Below, piece after piece: positions 36,781 to 49,154 of a stretch of DNA of 64,000 nt (within the stretch, counting starts at the first letter, position 1; every line of letters starts with the position of its first letter). The DNA lies in contig CM054114.1 in NCBI GenBank assembly GCA_028673005.1, positions 128,183,307 to 128,247,306 of the forward strand. The letters run 5' to 3'. Made by a program: the position numbers and the translations under genes. The notes beneath the pieces were generated by a model. That model did no database searches. It was not told where the DNA came from and saw only the letters and a list, made by a program, of their open reading frames with translations. The DNA comes from Tanypteryx hageni. Its lineage: Eukaryota; Arthropoda; Insecta; Odonata; Petaluridae.

Positions 36781-39700
36781 CAATAATGATGTTCCTTCAA
36801 AGTTTACGTAAGAAATAACGGCGAGCCTGAAAAGGCAGTACTACCCACTGCCCACTACAGAATCAAGAAACGTCCAAATTAGGCCAAATGAGAGATAAAT
36901 CCAAGATTTTTTCGTATTAAACTAAATTTAAATGAAGCCATTTCAACTGAAATAAAATAATGGCATTCTTTTTTCACCAGAAAAATTATTACAAATATCT
37001 CAAAGGATTCTTTTGTAACTTTGTAGAATAATTCCATAATAAGAAATTACAAAGTGTTGTCATTTCCTATTATTGTAAATAATTCACCGGTAATATAATT
37101 TTAAGTAAATTTTTTCCGGACAAAATAAACGTGTATTTGCCTCTTTTCTGCAACCGCGGAAAATAATGATTGAACTACTATCAAGATATATTTAGAAATA
37201 GGTGTGAGAATTAATGAGTACGATAACAATAATACAAGAGTAAAATTAAATACGAAAGAGGAAAACAATACTTAAACTGAAACCACTAATTTATGCTTGG
37301 ATCTAGTCCAGATAATGTGTAAAGTTGAAGCGGCGAGATGACAGAGATACACGTTTAGCCGTAACGATATTTTTTAAAATCAGAAAAACGAAGTAGATAT
37401 ACGATCGAGACAAAATTTTTAAAGAAAAAATATTAAAATTATAAAATTTCCACCTAAAATCTATTTATTGGTGACCAGTTGTAGTTACCAAGTTACCACT
37501 GCACAATCCATTGATAAATAAACAAATATTCTGAGGAAATTTAATTTTTAGAAGATATTTTTAAGTTTATGGTTTTTTCGCTAACATACCTTTTAACTAA
37601 GTTAGACCTTATTTACTTAATAATACACTGAGCTAAAAATGTTTATCATAAAAGAAGAGGAAGAAAAATTACAACGAACAAAAAATAGATTCAAGAATTA
37701 ATTTGAGGAAAAACAAGATAATGCGGTACAATACGATTAACAGTCAATTCGTAATAACAGACAAAATAAAAGTAAAAGAGACTGATAGAGAAAGGGAAAG
37801 ATAATAGAAAGAAACAATAGGATAAGTAGAGAGCTAGAACGGTTAGAAATGGAAAGAAAACTCATAAAGTATACACCGTCAGAGAGAGAACATGCTAATA
37901 AAAATACGGGATGTAGAAGAAAACAATGGCAAAAGAAGGAAAATGGAGAGGAACAAACAAATAAGAAAGGAAAACAAGAAAAAATCAAACTCCGAAGACG
38001 TAGCGGAAGAAAAACAAGAGAGGAATGAAGACGCTCGATTGAAGGGGGTAAAGACATTCTCATAATACTCTTGTTCGCCTTGGCTTCGAAAATGGATGGG
38101 AACTCTCTCCTTCTTAGACTGGAAGAACACAACGAAAATAACCCTTTCCAGTCCGATTAAGTGCTTGTAAGTCCTCACGAAGTGGAAAACAATCCTGCAG
38201 CTCAGAATTTTGATGGGAAAAACCGACCTAGAGATAAAGACACCCGCCGTAAGGTTTGACGCAAAAGAAAACGCCAACAAAAATAAAGAAACGCATAACT
38301 AGGTGAATTTACAAGTTTACATACGTATATATCCATATGACAAAATTCCATGACGTTATTTGGTCCATTGCGCTACCGATCTTGCATGATTTGGCCATAA
38401 ACATTGCCACAGCCCTGGATCTGCTCTCATACTATGACAAATCCTATGCACCCAATGTGGACGAAGCTGTCAGCAACAGATAGAAAAGTAATGAGAATTT
38501 GGAACAACTAGTGGAAGATGTAACCTCAAAATGTTGTCCGCCGCACGACAGAGAGACAACAGAAACTGCACACCCTCCGTGTTTTTTGAGCATGTTGCGT
38601 CCGTGAGCTAGTTAGCTTCCTGTGCCAATTTAGTACGACGGCGCTTTTATTTCAGCCATGCTGTAGGTGTCGAAGGCAACGGTTTTTTATAACTAAATGA
38701 AACGAAAAGAATTTACCATTTCCCGCATTCACTGTTCTTTTCCCTCGTGTACACAACAGACATCTACCCAAATCGGGACGAATAAATCGAACCCAGACTC
38801 GATCTGAAAAATCATTCATTTACTGTCCCTATCAAATCCAGACAAATTCTAGGATTTACCTTCATCTGTAACTTTATCGTGACTGCTTCTATTTTTTCGA
38901 ATTTGGTGTAGACGCAAATACGAAAATATTTCCATGAGAATGTCTGCGAACCATAGAAGATAGCGAGTATGACATTTTGAGTCGAACACATTTCTAGAAC
39001 CCAATTTACGATCAGGACAATTCCTATAACTGAAATCCGCGATCGGTAATTCACAGTGAGGACCAGACGTGATTTTTCGCTTAAAAGCATCTGCCTTCGG
39101 GGAAGATTCATCGACTTTTGATTCTAATTCACTGGTCACCTAATGGATCCCAAAGAGGCCTAAAAATAATCTTTATGTTTGATCCACACGCTGTTATTTG
39201 CTCCAAATTTGCGTTCACATTATGAACATTTAGAAAAATACATTATTAATAAGTCTTAACACTGGATTATTATAATCCTAATGCTCTCAAAAAAAGCTTG
39301 AAAAAGTCAACTTAGAACAAAATCAATTCATGCAATCCGATTCCGAAGAAAAAAATTAAAAGCATTCGACAATTCCCTCCACGCTAATGGCAATTTCCCA
39401 CAAAAAAATCTTTCATTGCGATAAAAAAAGCGAGCCGACCTCCGACGATTAACATTTCGTTAATACCGTTCCTGTGTTTCCCCACCAATCCGAATGACCA
39501 ATCTACGCTCCTAGATTGCCCTCTCCCACCCAAAAAGTAAAAACGAAACGTGCAAAAAATAAAATAAACCCATTAATCAATCAGCGAACAGGATTTCTTT
39601 TTCGCCAGCCGTTTACGCACGGGAAAGTTAACTGCGGTGATCACGGGAATAAAAAACGAACAGCGATTTGCGAGAGGTATGGAGAGAGAGAGAGAGAAAT

Positions 39701-40901
39701 ACAGAGGACTACTCTTATTGGTCGGTTTTTCGGGGAAAAGGGATTTACTGCCACGACGTAAACAAGAGGCAACCAATCGCAGACCCCGATACATGGAGGC
39801 GAACAACCATGGGTGGAAGTAGGGGGAGAGGGGGGATAAGTTGGTTCGGTTTGAGAGAACGATGGGAGTGAATTCAATTGTCGTCCGCGCTATAGCTTCC
39901 AACGACGCCAGCGAAACACCTGCGGCTCGGATGCCGTAACCCTCTGAACGCCAGCGTGTGAAAGGATTCGAGAACTTTAACGCATCCTGCAATGCCAAAC
40001 GCTGGGATGATCGATTCTAGGTGGCGTGGAATCGGCTAAGAATCTAAAAGGTCGTCTCTATTGACCATGCCAACAGGCAAATGCAGTAAACACCCGAGTA
40101 ACTGGAAATTCTAAAACAGACATTAACATTAAATTATACATTTCTCTAACAATAAGTGGCATCTTCGCCTACTAATTTTTTCAGTGGAGTAGCCAACGTT
40201 CTCGATTGTGGATAATAGCAAAAAACTATTATGAGCTATTTCAGGATATTTTTAACTCTTTTGTATTCACGAACTCACCAGAACAGAACATAAGCACAGA
40301 CCATCACCATTCACATTTCTGTAGTTAAAGTCTATCATCGGTTTCTGCCTACCAGTCTACCTCGAGTACATAGTTATAACAGGTTTAAGCCTTAAACTTC
40401 GTCTTTTAGTGGCCCCTCTAGCTAGTACGCGAACCAAAATATATCTGCGGGATATCTGTGCTAGCTCAGATAGACATCAAATAAAGACCTATGCTCAATA
40501 GAAAATTGTTTATAAGTTGGAAGTTAATTTTAAAAATTGCTTGACCAAGTTGAAATGTCATTCTGTAGCTTCTTCTAAGATAAAAATGCAAAAGTAATAA
40601 TTTTATTTTGCTGTTGCACAACATTAGTTTAATCACTTATTAATTGCAGATTTAGTAATGGAAGCAAGAATTTGGAAGACAAACTACTATGGACCCAAAT
40701 ACAGTTAAAAACTGTCACCAAAACCTCGTAACATCTTGTTCAGACGAGTAAAAAAAAACGATCTGAAAGAAATGCGTCCGCGACATCGCCAGAAAGCAAT
40801 AAATGTTCACAGTCACCTAAATAAGACGATCAGACGAAAGGCAAGGGAGAGTTGAGATTGAGTTACCGTGCGTTCTCGGATCGTCTTCCATATATTGCTG
40901 C
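36781..40901. other. non-coding sequence, nothing firmly recognised
   Basis: No supported gene. 37640-37990 is A/G-biased. A 48-codon plus-strand frame from 38336 to 38482 and overlapping minus-strand frames at 38812-39139 look less simple than the surroundings but match no family I know. GGGTTCGATTT on the minus strand near 38793 resembles a tRNA-type B box without a matching A box. Confidence 0.35.
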
Positions 40902-41446
40902 CAGTGGCGTACCCTGGATGCAGTGGGCCCGCGCGCAAGTGTCATCTCCTCCCACCTTACACATTCCCGAAACACCATATATAAGAAGAATGGCACAAGT
41001 GGTGGTGCAAGATGTTCTTTGTGCATGCGCACCACGAGATGAGTGTGCGTGTATTTTTGGCTAATCAACCTCTTCGATTATTATAGCCTTCCACACCGAA
41101 CACAATCACAAGAGAGGAGGGAATCCCGGTGCCGGCATTAGCATACTCTTAACGAAGAGCACCAAGGGAGCCAACGGCTTAATGTCCCTTCCGAAGGACG
41201 GAACGCTGACTTTGTGCGGTCTCCTCAAACCACACAAACAGGGGGCCGGGCGACCTTGAAAAAAATTCTACTTGCGCAGTATTCGTGCTCGCTGCCTTTT
41301 CGAGCAGCAGGTGAGTAGCAGCCAGCGTCCTAACCACTACACCACCGGCACCCATGCCACGGGATAAAGGTTTAAAAAATTAGCACGTTTTGCCCCCTTC
41401 TACTTGTGGCCCCGTGTTCACTGCACAGATGGAGGATATGCCTCTG
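40902..41446. mobile_element. non-autonomous hAT-like element, split by a SINE
   Basis: The left end reads CAGTGGCGTACCCTGGATGC, then GGGCCCGCGCGC. The right end in reverse complement reads CAGAGGCATATCCTCCATC, then GCAGTG and GGGGCC. The CAGTGGCGTA start followed by a GGGCCC block is typical of a hAT-like MITE group in invertebrates (from memory). The possible 8-bp flanks ATTGCTGC and ATAACCTC agree in only four positions, so the duplication is not secure. The SINE at 41085-41353 lies inside. Confidence 0.5.
41085..41353 (-). mobile_element. tRNA-derived SINE
   Basis: Read on the minus strand, the element starts GGTGCCGGTGGTGTAGTGG, then TTAGGACGCTGG, a good RNA polymerase III A box with a tRNA-like D arm (41329-41346). 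A weaker B-box-like GCTCGAAAAGG follows (about 41295-41306). The body contains GGAAGGGACATTAAGCCG, then TTGGCTCC, and TATGCTAATGCCGG, features I recall from arthropod SINEs with this tRNA head. The 3' end is estimated at an A/T-rich run near 41085. No target duplication was seen, so the limits are approximate. Confidence 0.6.
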
Positions 41447-42110
41447 ATAACCTCAGCAGTGTTTGAACTGCAATCAGAGGCTAAATGGCCTCATACCATG
41501 CAGCAATTTTCACTCTTTGAACAACAAAAGAAAGGAAGAAAACCAATACTAATTTTAATAATTAAAAAAAGACTAATGCTCTGCTTATTACGAGGAACTA
41601 TTTCAATACTGAAAATAGAGAATAATTAATGGGCAACTGCATATTTTCTTAGGCGTATACTCTTTAAATAAAACTGGTAAACTGGTGTGTATCGTAGACT
41701 ACCTAGGCCGAGAGCTGACTTCTCTATGAGGTAGAGACGTTCCCACAATTCACTAGGAGTGACCAGGGATGTGATGGTCTCATGGTTCAAAAACTCACAA
41801 GTTTGTTTCTCCCCGACCTGCCACAAGATTTATAATGAGATGAACGTCAAAAGATCGGAAATTATAATAACAAGGGCGTCCGGAAAGATCCTATGTACCA
41901 CCACATTTGTTTATGGGTCAACGCACAAGCATTCAATTTTAAAAATTCCGTTTCGATTAGTGTAACAGAAATCAATGGAGGATACACGGAATCCTTTATG
42001 GCCGTATAGCATAAAAGGGTTGACATTTCTGAAGATAGTAGAAAGTTATTACTGTATAGTCTTATGCATTCTTGAGCCATATGAATGTTGGAGTTTAGAA
42101 ATTTTCATAA
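41447..42110. other. non-coding sequence, nothing recognised
   Basis: AT-rich, no supported gene or repeat. Confidence 0.4.
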
Positions 42111-42748
42111 TACCGTATTTACTCGTGTTCCGCGCGCACCTTTTTCCCCAAAATGTCGGCAAGGAAAAGGGACTGCGCGTCTTAAATAAGGATTTCTGAA
42201 CAGGTTATAAAAATTGCGAGTATCAATAGTAAATTGCTGCAACACGCTTGCATCTACGTATACACTCGCAGAAGACGAAAAATTCTACTAAGTATACGCG
42301 CGAAGTATTTTGGAGATTGAGATGGGGTTAAATTTTTATAATATAATAGCTGAACCTTTTAAATGAGTTTTAAGTTAATTTTTGTTAATCAAAATAAGCA
42401 GTTTGGTCATTAACAGTTTACTATCAATTAATAGCTATACTTTTGCCGTAATAAGTTGGCATCTGGTATCTGTATTAGTAGTATTAATCGTGAGCTCTTG
42501 ATGCTCCTTTAACATAAGAGGCGATTACCGAGGAGATTCCTGCTGGCATCGTCATAAAGAGATCATCCAATAAATTGCGCAACGCAGGTAGAAGGGAGAA
42601 AATGCTTAACTTGGTGCGGTCCTTGTTTCAGTGAGGGGGAATCGGTGAAGAGGCCGACATTTTTTAAATACCAGATGTCAACTTTTTCCGGCGCGAATTT
42701 ATTTTTCCCTCCGAACTGGCCCAAAAATAGTGGTGCGCGTAATACAGG
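42111..42748. mobile_element. possible Tc1/mariner-like MITE
   Basis: The left edge reads TACCGTATTTACTCG and after a few bases CGCGCGCACC, then TTTTTCCCCAAAAT. The right edge in reverse complement reads CCTGTATTACGCGCACC and then CTATTTTTGGG. The pieces match in order, but the right copy lacks about eight bases. The CCGTATTTACTCG start is common in pogo-like MITEs of arthropods (remembered). No TA is seen on the right side. There is no coding region. Confidence 0.35.
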
Positions 42749-44310
42749 AAAAATGCACTTGCTAATAACGCCTTAAGAATATGCTTAACATATAATATTA
42801 TTATTTTCGTCCAAGCTTGTGAGCCGGCACACCAAAATCAGCAAGAAAAAATACGAAAAACCTTCCATTTTGCTTCTCCTACCAAATATTTTCACCTGAA
42901 TCCTTCCCTACTCTCTAGTCTCTCATTAAAAAGTCGAGCCGCTCGAATTGCTCTCTTTATCTCAAAACGCGAGATCGACAAAGGCACCATCTGTGAAGTG
43001 AGTTTGTAGTCGTCATGGAGAGTTGACTTCGCATAATTGCCTTTCGAGTCTTGAGAGGAGAGAAATTACAAAAATTAAAAAAAGAGAGAGAAAGAGCGCT
43101 ACAGCTACAGCGGCTGAAGGATTGGGAGGAAACTCTTCGAGCGCTCACACACACATGCGCGCGCTCCCGAAAAATAAACTTTTCTCTTGTTCCGCCAGTG
43201 TCTTTTTTTCCCTATCTCGTACAACTGTCGGGGATTTGATTTATAAAGGACGGGGCGACGGAGGCAGATGATTCAATTTTGAATGGATGCAAGCCGGGAG
43301 ACGTCAGAGAGAGAGAGAGGGGAAAATAGAACGACGGGAGTGGCAGGCCCCTCAAAATGCATAATGAATGGACGGACCCTCGGAGTATCGGGACGAATAA
43401 ACGAGATGGGATAAAAAATGGAAGGAATTTAGTTTCCGAGTGTCCGACATTTCGAGGACAAAGTGGCGGGACGTGGAACGGCCTGGATTCCGATATGCAG
43501 GCTTAAGATACTCGCTTTGCACCTGGTTTCCCTAGCCGACGACGTAAAACGACGACGGAATCAAAATTCTATAAATGATGACGATATTCGAAAGGCGTAT
43601 TGGAAATGAAATTGAGGATACTTTTTGAATGATTATTGTCTGTGACAGCACTGAGCGATGTTTGCCTATGCTCGTAAAGTTCTTTTTAACTCCCTGGTAC
43701 CAACATTGATTTACTTGAGTGTGCACTGAAATTTCTAAAAATATTTTTCATGCCTTAATTTAACTCAAAGTAAATTATGAGATGTGAGATGCTCAAGTAC
43801 CGCGAAACTGGACACTTCAAGAAATCATTCATTCAAATATATAAATATGATGTTTAAATGCGCGAAATACTCCACAATCATCGGGCGTGGCGTGGATGCT
43901 AGCTGAAGACCAAGCAGAGATGAAGCCGAGAAAAGCAAGCTAAAATGTAAAATGTGAGTAATCCCGATTCCCATTTTTCTGGATAAAAAATTATAAAAAT
44001 TCAAAATACATTAATGTTGTTATTTTGTCTGCATTTATGTTTTAAAAAAATTTAAACACAAGGGTAAGTTCCATAAAAAATACATCTTTAATAATCAGTC
44101 CGAAGACAGGTTAGTGATTATATGTTAAACATGGCTCTCCGCATTTTCCTCTTCTACGCAGCCTTTTTAAATTCAAGGTAAAACTCTACCAGGTCTATCA
44201 CCCGAAATATTTTCCTTCTCTTCCCATTTTCCTCCAAGCATTCCTCCATATCTTTAATTATAGTGCCTACTCTGAAAATGCTCCATTATTTCGTCTTAGT
44301 GTCTCTAAGC
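42749..44310. other. non-coding sequence with short GA and CA/CG runs
   Basis: No supported gene. A short GA run (43079-43098), a CACACACATGCGCGCGC stretch (about 43146-43163) and another GA run (43309-43322) occur. Frames at 42957-43271 are not gene-like. Confidence 0.4.
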
Positions 44311-45075
44311 CAGTCGTTTCCAAGCTGAGTGCCACAGCTGAATTGTAGGAGTACCGCGAAAAACTTTACTGAGAGAGCAAATCAGCGATTTGGAAATGCC
44401 GGTAGGATACTATGCAATGAATTTTGCTCTAATAAACTGATTATGGTGTAGTACCGACAAATGGATGGATCCAAAGGTTGCGCTACCCGTATGTATAAAT
44501 AAACAAATAGGGAAAGAGTCGCTGAAGCAGACAGTATATGGCGGTTTTTTTCAAAAGAAATTTGCTAATACAAAATGTTAAAATTTATGTAGATATATCA
44601 GTACAATTAGTCTGAATTAATATTGTAAAAAAATAATTTAATATGATTAAGAAGAATATTTTTAAAACAAAACGTTTATCAATAAAAGGAAATTTAAAAT
44701 AAATTCCAATTCCAATTCTGCTAGTCACTAGAACCTCCACAAGAAAACGTGCATAACAAGAGAGAATACTGAATCGACTGGAGAAAAAATGATGTCCCTA
44801 CGTGATTTAGTTTACGAATTAGGACGTCGGAGTGACAGACAGACGGGCACCCACAAGAAAAGTACAAAACTAGAAAGAATACCGAATCGATTGGCAAAAA
44901 AATAAACTCTCCATTTGTTTTGCTTAGGAGGAATTAGCGCGTCAGTCAGACAGACAAATTTAACGCATAAACGGATTTTTTTAACCGCTAAAAACCTTGT
45001 TCTAAGATGGGGTACCTCAATATACTGTTAATCTTTGAAAGAGTGCCGCTCCTAGATAAAATTTGGGAACCACTC
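44311..45075. mobile_element. non-autonomous hAT-like element, 765 bp
   Basis: The left end reads CAGTCGTTTCCAAGCTGAG, then TGCC. The right end in reverse complement reads GAGTGGTTCCCAAATTTTAT, then GGCACTC. This is the CAGTGGTTCCCAAA signature of many hAT elements. The possible flanks CTCTAAGC and TTCAAATC agree in five of eight positions. A 114-bp tandem duplication lies inside. There is no transposase. Confidence 0.55.
44737..44964. repeat. tandem duplication, two copies of 114 bp
   Basis: Copy one (44737-44850) and copy two (from 44851) both begin CCACAAGAAAA. Both contain AGAATAC(T/C)GAATCGA(C/T)TGG, and both end with a GTC-rich piece and (GA)CAGACAGAC. The copies are clearly diverged. 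Confidence 0.65.
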
Positions 45076-45329
45076 TTCAAATCATCATACCACTAAAATG
45101 CTTATTCTGTCTTTCGGTCATTGTCTCTGTAACGCTCTGTATCTCAGCCATATTTAATCCTATAGACCTCAAATTTTGCACATAGACTCTCATTATGGTC
45201 CTCAACAAAACACATAAAATTTTGATAGAAGTAGAAGGTCCTATTCAAGGACTCTCATTTTCGGGTTTGGGCGCCGTAGGCGACAGGATCGAAGTTTGTA
45301 CTCTCTATGCCACGCTTATTTTTTTAAGC

Positions 45330-45804
45330 CAGGGCTCGACAAATCCCGGGCGCCAGATCGCCATGGCGCCTAATATTTTCATGCTGCTGCCTAGATATAG
45401 TATATGCTTGCTGTAGTTAGGTTATGGTTATACCGTATTCTCGTGCTTTAGTCATATTGTATTATCGGACTCATCAGCAGGAGCAGCAAAATAGAATATA
45501 TCTATCGGAAGCATTTAAGTTCCTGAAAATAAGTGCAAATTTTTATTCTTGTTCGTAAAATACATGTTTTCAGAATATCATTAGACTTTTTCAGATGTAT
45601 AAGACTCATTTTATTATTTTCTGCTACATAATGTGACAGAAATAAATGTGCATTGCTTAATTTTGGTAGCAGATTCGTGTCTGAATTATTGAACATTTAT
45701 TTTTCTGACGATGATAAAAAGACTATCAAAATTATGTAACGTCTGCGCTGGCTCCTAGATTTTGGAGGTGTCACCTAGATTATTAGAAAATTTGTCGAGC
45801 CCTG
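45330..45804. mobile_element. non-autonomous hAT-like element with perfect 8-bp target duplication
   Basis: The left end reads CAGGGCTCGACAAATCCCGG. The right end in reverse complement reads CAGGGCTCGACAAATTTTCT, giving 15 identical terminal bases. TTTTAAGC occurs at 45322-45329 and again at 45805-45812, a perfect 8-bp duplication. This is the best-preserved hAT-type insertion here. The 475-bp interior has no transposase. The subterminal GGCGCC sequence on the left and TGGCTCCTAGATTTTGGAGG on the right may form secondary structure. Confidence 0.9.
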
Positions 45805-45812
45805 TTTTAAGC

Positions 45813-48579
45813 ATCCTTTTTCATGTCCACATCCCGAAAGTTCCCAATGAATAACATAATATAAATAATGCTAGTGGAATTGTCCGTAAAAAATGACGGA
45901 TATGCATGAATTAAGGATTAAATTAAAATAAAATTTACATTAAAAAATAATAAAACGATCCTATAGATGCACAAAAAATAAAAAATTAATATAAAAATCA
46001 CCAAATTGTATGTTCCAGAAAATATTGTGTATTGTGTATATATAATTTGTGTGGCAAAGAAATATTTAAGATGATTTATTTGTCAAAGATTACGCCACAA
46101 CCTTTGTATGACCAACCTTTTTTTACGTTATGGAGCATTTATTTACGTGAACTTTACACTTTTTTGCATTTTAGTGCACATAAAGTGATTTCATTATTTT
46201 AATAATTTTTTAAATACAAATAATATATTTGTGTTTTAAGGAACATATTCATAATTACACTCTTGAATTTTTCGTTGTTTTTTATTTATGAAATAATTTT
46301 TTTAACCCAAATTTATTACCATAAGTGTGCCAAATTTTAAAAATTCTTTACTATTTTTTTAAAGGGAAGCCAATTTCATATACAAACAACAACAAATACA
46401 ACAAAGGATTCAGAGTACAGACTTTTGTTCTGTATCTATCGTTCATGAGACTCAAATATATTGTTATCAATTGAAATTTGGTAACAGATTTATATAAAAC
46501 CTTAGCCAAAATTTGTTTGCATTGCTTTTTCCCATATTTTTTAATATTGGCTAACATATTTTATAAATTTTTATTGGAATAAGAAATGTCATTTGTAAAC
46601 AACAAAAATATAACAAAAATATATAGATTAAAGAAGTGAACTACCGCAAAAACCTATTCAGCCTTGGCAGAAAATGTACTAAAATCTAAAAAAATCAGCA
46701 AATTAAATCTGCCTATAAACACATGCAAAATACCAATTAATAATGGGATATACGTATTTTTATTTTCATTACCATCGTATTGTTTATCGTTACTAATGTA
46801 CTGTTTAAACTAAAAAATCGTTTAAATATCGTGAATATATGTACAGATGCGACGCAAATTAATCATCCTAGCCAATCATTCGCGTTTAGACGAAACCGAC
46901 AACAATGCAAACCACCTTGATTCCGAAAGATTTTCACATAAAAAGACGGCAAATTTTCGCACTAAAAACTGATTTGTGGACTTATTTGAAGATTTGTATT
47001 CTACATTAGACAGCAGGAGAATGATGCTTCGTTCTTTTAGGCGTTCTTCGGTTCAAGTTTCAAACTTCTAAGTAATTTTAAAATGCAAACGGTTAATATG
47101 CTACGCGCATATCGCACCGTGGCGGATTTCCATAGTAAGCGATTTATTAACATAGATAGATATCGCCCTCGGATTAATGAAGTATACTTATATTGCTTTA
47201 TGATAAATTCCTGAAAATAAAAATATAAACCGACATACTTAGTAATAGATCAACTAATAGCGGAGCAGTAAATATTAGGGAAATTGTAAAAATTCCTTCC
47301 ATTCCATAATGTTTCTGTTTCCAGTACCTCCTTTTTCCTAGTAACGCCGTGATAATATCTTCTAAGTTCATCAGTCTTTCTGGCATTTTTTAATGAATGC
47401 GTGCGCGAAAGTGTCCCCCTCGTACCAAGTAGAAACATCTGAAATCCAATTTCACTTTTATCAACACGGAAATACCTGGCAAAAAAGTCAAACTGAAACA
47501 TTTTGCGAGTTTCAGGTTGGAAAAAAATTAATAAATTGGATCGCCATGATGTGACGTCGTCGCAACCTCGATTGTTTAATGGGCAATCAACCAAGTTCCG
47601 GCCTTGGAAATGTACACAAGCGACTCACGTGCGGCTTCTTTGATCCATTATGAGCGAAAGAGCGCGGGGACGCTGATAACAGCTACGCAAAGAGCAGACG
47701 GTGAAAGGTTTGGGAAGCCCGATACTGAAGTTCACCGGAAATATTCCTAAAGCTTTTTATCGCTATATGAAACAAAAAGCAGTGGAACAAAACAGCTGAT
47801 ATAGCATGGTCTTTTAATAAAATCCCATCTATTCTTATTTTTAAAAAGCTTTTATAGAATTTTACTGTACCACTCCTAAAGACAAACCTCGATAGGTTCC
47901 TATAAAGTAGAATCTATTTTTGAGCGCATTTCTCAGAATGTATTTTCTCATAAAACCTTGCATAGCAACGAATAATTTGTTCCTTTTCCGAAAATATAAA
48001 ATATTGGTTACCAAAATATAGACAATGTATTATGCACAAGACTTAAAAATGTACTAAAACAAGAAACCTTTAGATGATTATGCAGTATGATATGAACTCC
48101 TATAATAGGGTTAACTGGGAAGTGGCTTGTTTTGTTAGCGTTTAACTCACCCCCAGTGGTGTCTGGTGGCGCATTCTTCCTTGATTAGCTCATCTTTGCA
48201 GGCTACGTTGTCGAAAAGCCTTAATATTGATTATAAATTAAAGTAAATTTTAATATAAAATAAAATAAAACAACTCACACAAATGAAAATATTTACTTTC
48301 GTCCCGAGGTCATCGAAAGCCGCTTACTTTTCCGAACCGCAAGAAATACTTGTTTCCTCAAAATTTTCTTCTCCATAAACTGCCACCACATATTAATCCT
48401 CAAACCGTTTTCGAATGAATACCCTCTTATTTTTCACCCTGTATCTCCCTTTTACTGGGGTAAGCAGTTATGAACGCACAGCTAGCAAAACAATAATGAG
48501 AATTCAGTTCTTTTGAGTGCATCGACTTGCCAACTCAATGAGGTGCCATCTATTCGAGACGTGGTATACGATAAAGAAA
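45813..48579. other. non-coding sequence, nothing recognised
   Basis: About 2.8 kb of AT-rich sequence without supported gene, repeat end or RNA. Short AACAAC runs occur near 46386. Confidence 0.4.
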
Positions 48580-48587
48580 TCTACACC

Positions 48588-49145
48588 CAGTGGCGGATTT
48601 CTGGGACCCCTGGCGCTAAACAATTGGGCCCTTTAATCAAAATATATGGGAAAATCTCCCCTAACAACTACACACTTTTGTGACCCCTCTTAACGATCGT
48701 TTTTCTGTGGAATTATAGATAGTTTCCACAGATTCTTAAATTGAAATGATTAATATTTCTGATGTTATACATGCAAAAGTGCTACAGAAAGCAGGAGAGA
48801 AGCGAATGATTATACAGACTATTAGAAAGAGGAAGGCAAACTGGGTTGGGCATTACTTGAGGAGAGAATGATTAAAGACGTGATAGAAGGAAAACGAGAT
48901 GGAAAAAGGGAAAGAGGTAGGAAAATGTTTCAGCTGATAGACGATTTGAAAAAGAAAGAGAGTTATCAAGATATGAAGAGGAGAGCGAAAAATAGGAGTA
49001 TATGGAGAACCAGGTTTAACCATGAATAATCACGGACCTGTCTACGGACAGACTATGATGATGATATGCAAAAAAATTTCTGAGCCTCTTACTTCATGAG
49101 AATTCTAGCGCGTGCCAACTGCGACCCTCCTTAAACCCGCCATTA
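48588..49145. mobile_element. non-autonomous hAT-like element carrying a LINE tail
   Basis: The left end reads CAGTGGCGGATTTCTGGG. The right end in reverse complement reads TAATGGCGGGTTTAAGGAGG. The flanks are TCTACACC (48580-48587) and TCTAACACC (49146-49154), an 8-bp duplication with one inserted base. The interior is mostly the non-LTR fragment at 48764-49067, which therefore inserted later. Confidence 0.55.
48764..49067 (+). pseudogene. 3' end of a non-LTR retrotransposon reverse transcriptase ORF, with tail
   Basis: The plus strand encodes MIIQTIRKRKANWVGHYLRR, then in another frame IKDVIEGKRDGKRERGRKMF and SIWRTRFNHE before a stop at 49027-49029. This is the familiar C-terminal signature of arthropod LINE polyproteins: R-K-x-x-W-(I/V)-G-H-x-L-R-R, then x-I-E-G-K-x-x-G-x-R-x-R-G-R, then a W-R end. 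A frame change sits near 48867, where a few residues seem lost. After the stop come ACGGACAGACTATGATGATG and a short ATG-repeat tail, the 3' terminus. The 5' part is missing, as in usual 5'-truncated insertions. It is non-functional. Confidence 0.8.
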
Positions 49146-49154
49146 TCTAACACC

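Noticed and set aside
38336..38482. 48-codon plus-strand frame that looks less simple than its surroundings
   Set aside because: Too short, no family recognised, flanked by stops without clear splice sites.
38785..38805. B-box-like GGGTTCGATTT on the minus strand
   Set aside because: No A box at a proper distance upstream; probably chance or an unrecognisable SINE relic.
38812..39139. Two overlapping minus-strand frames of 96 and 99 codons, one Cys-containing
   Set aside because: No domain match from memory, and two frames compete for the same DNA. It may be a decayed transposase piece, but this cannot be supported.
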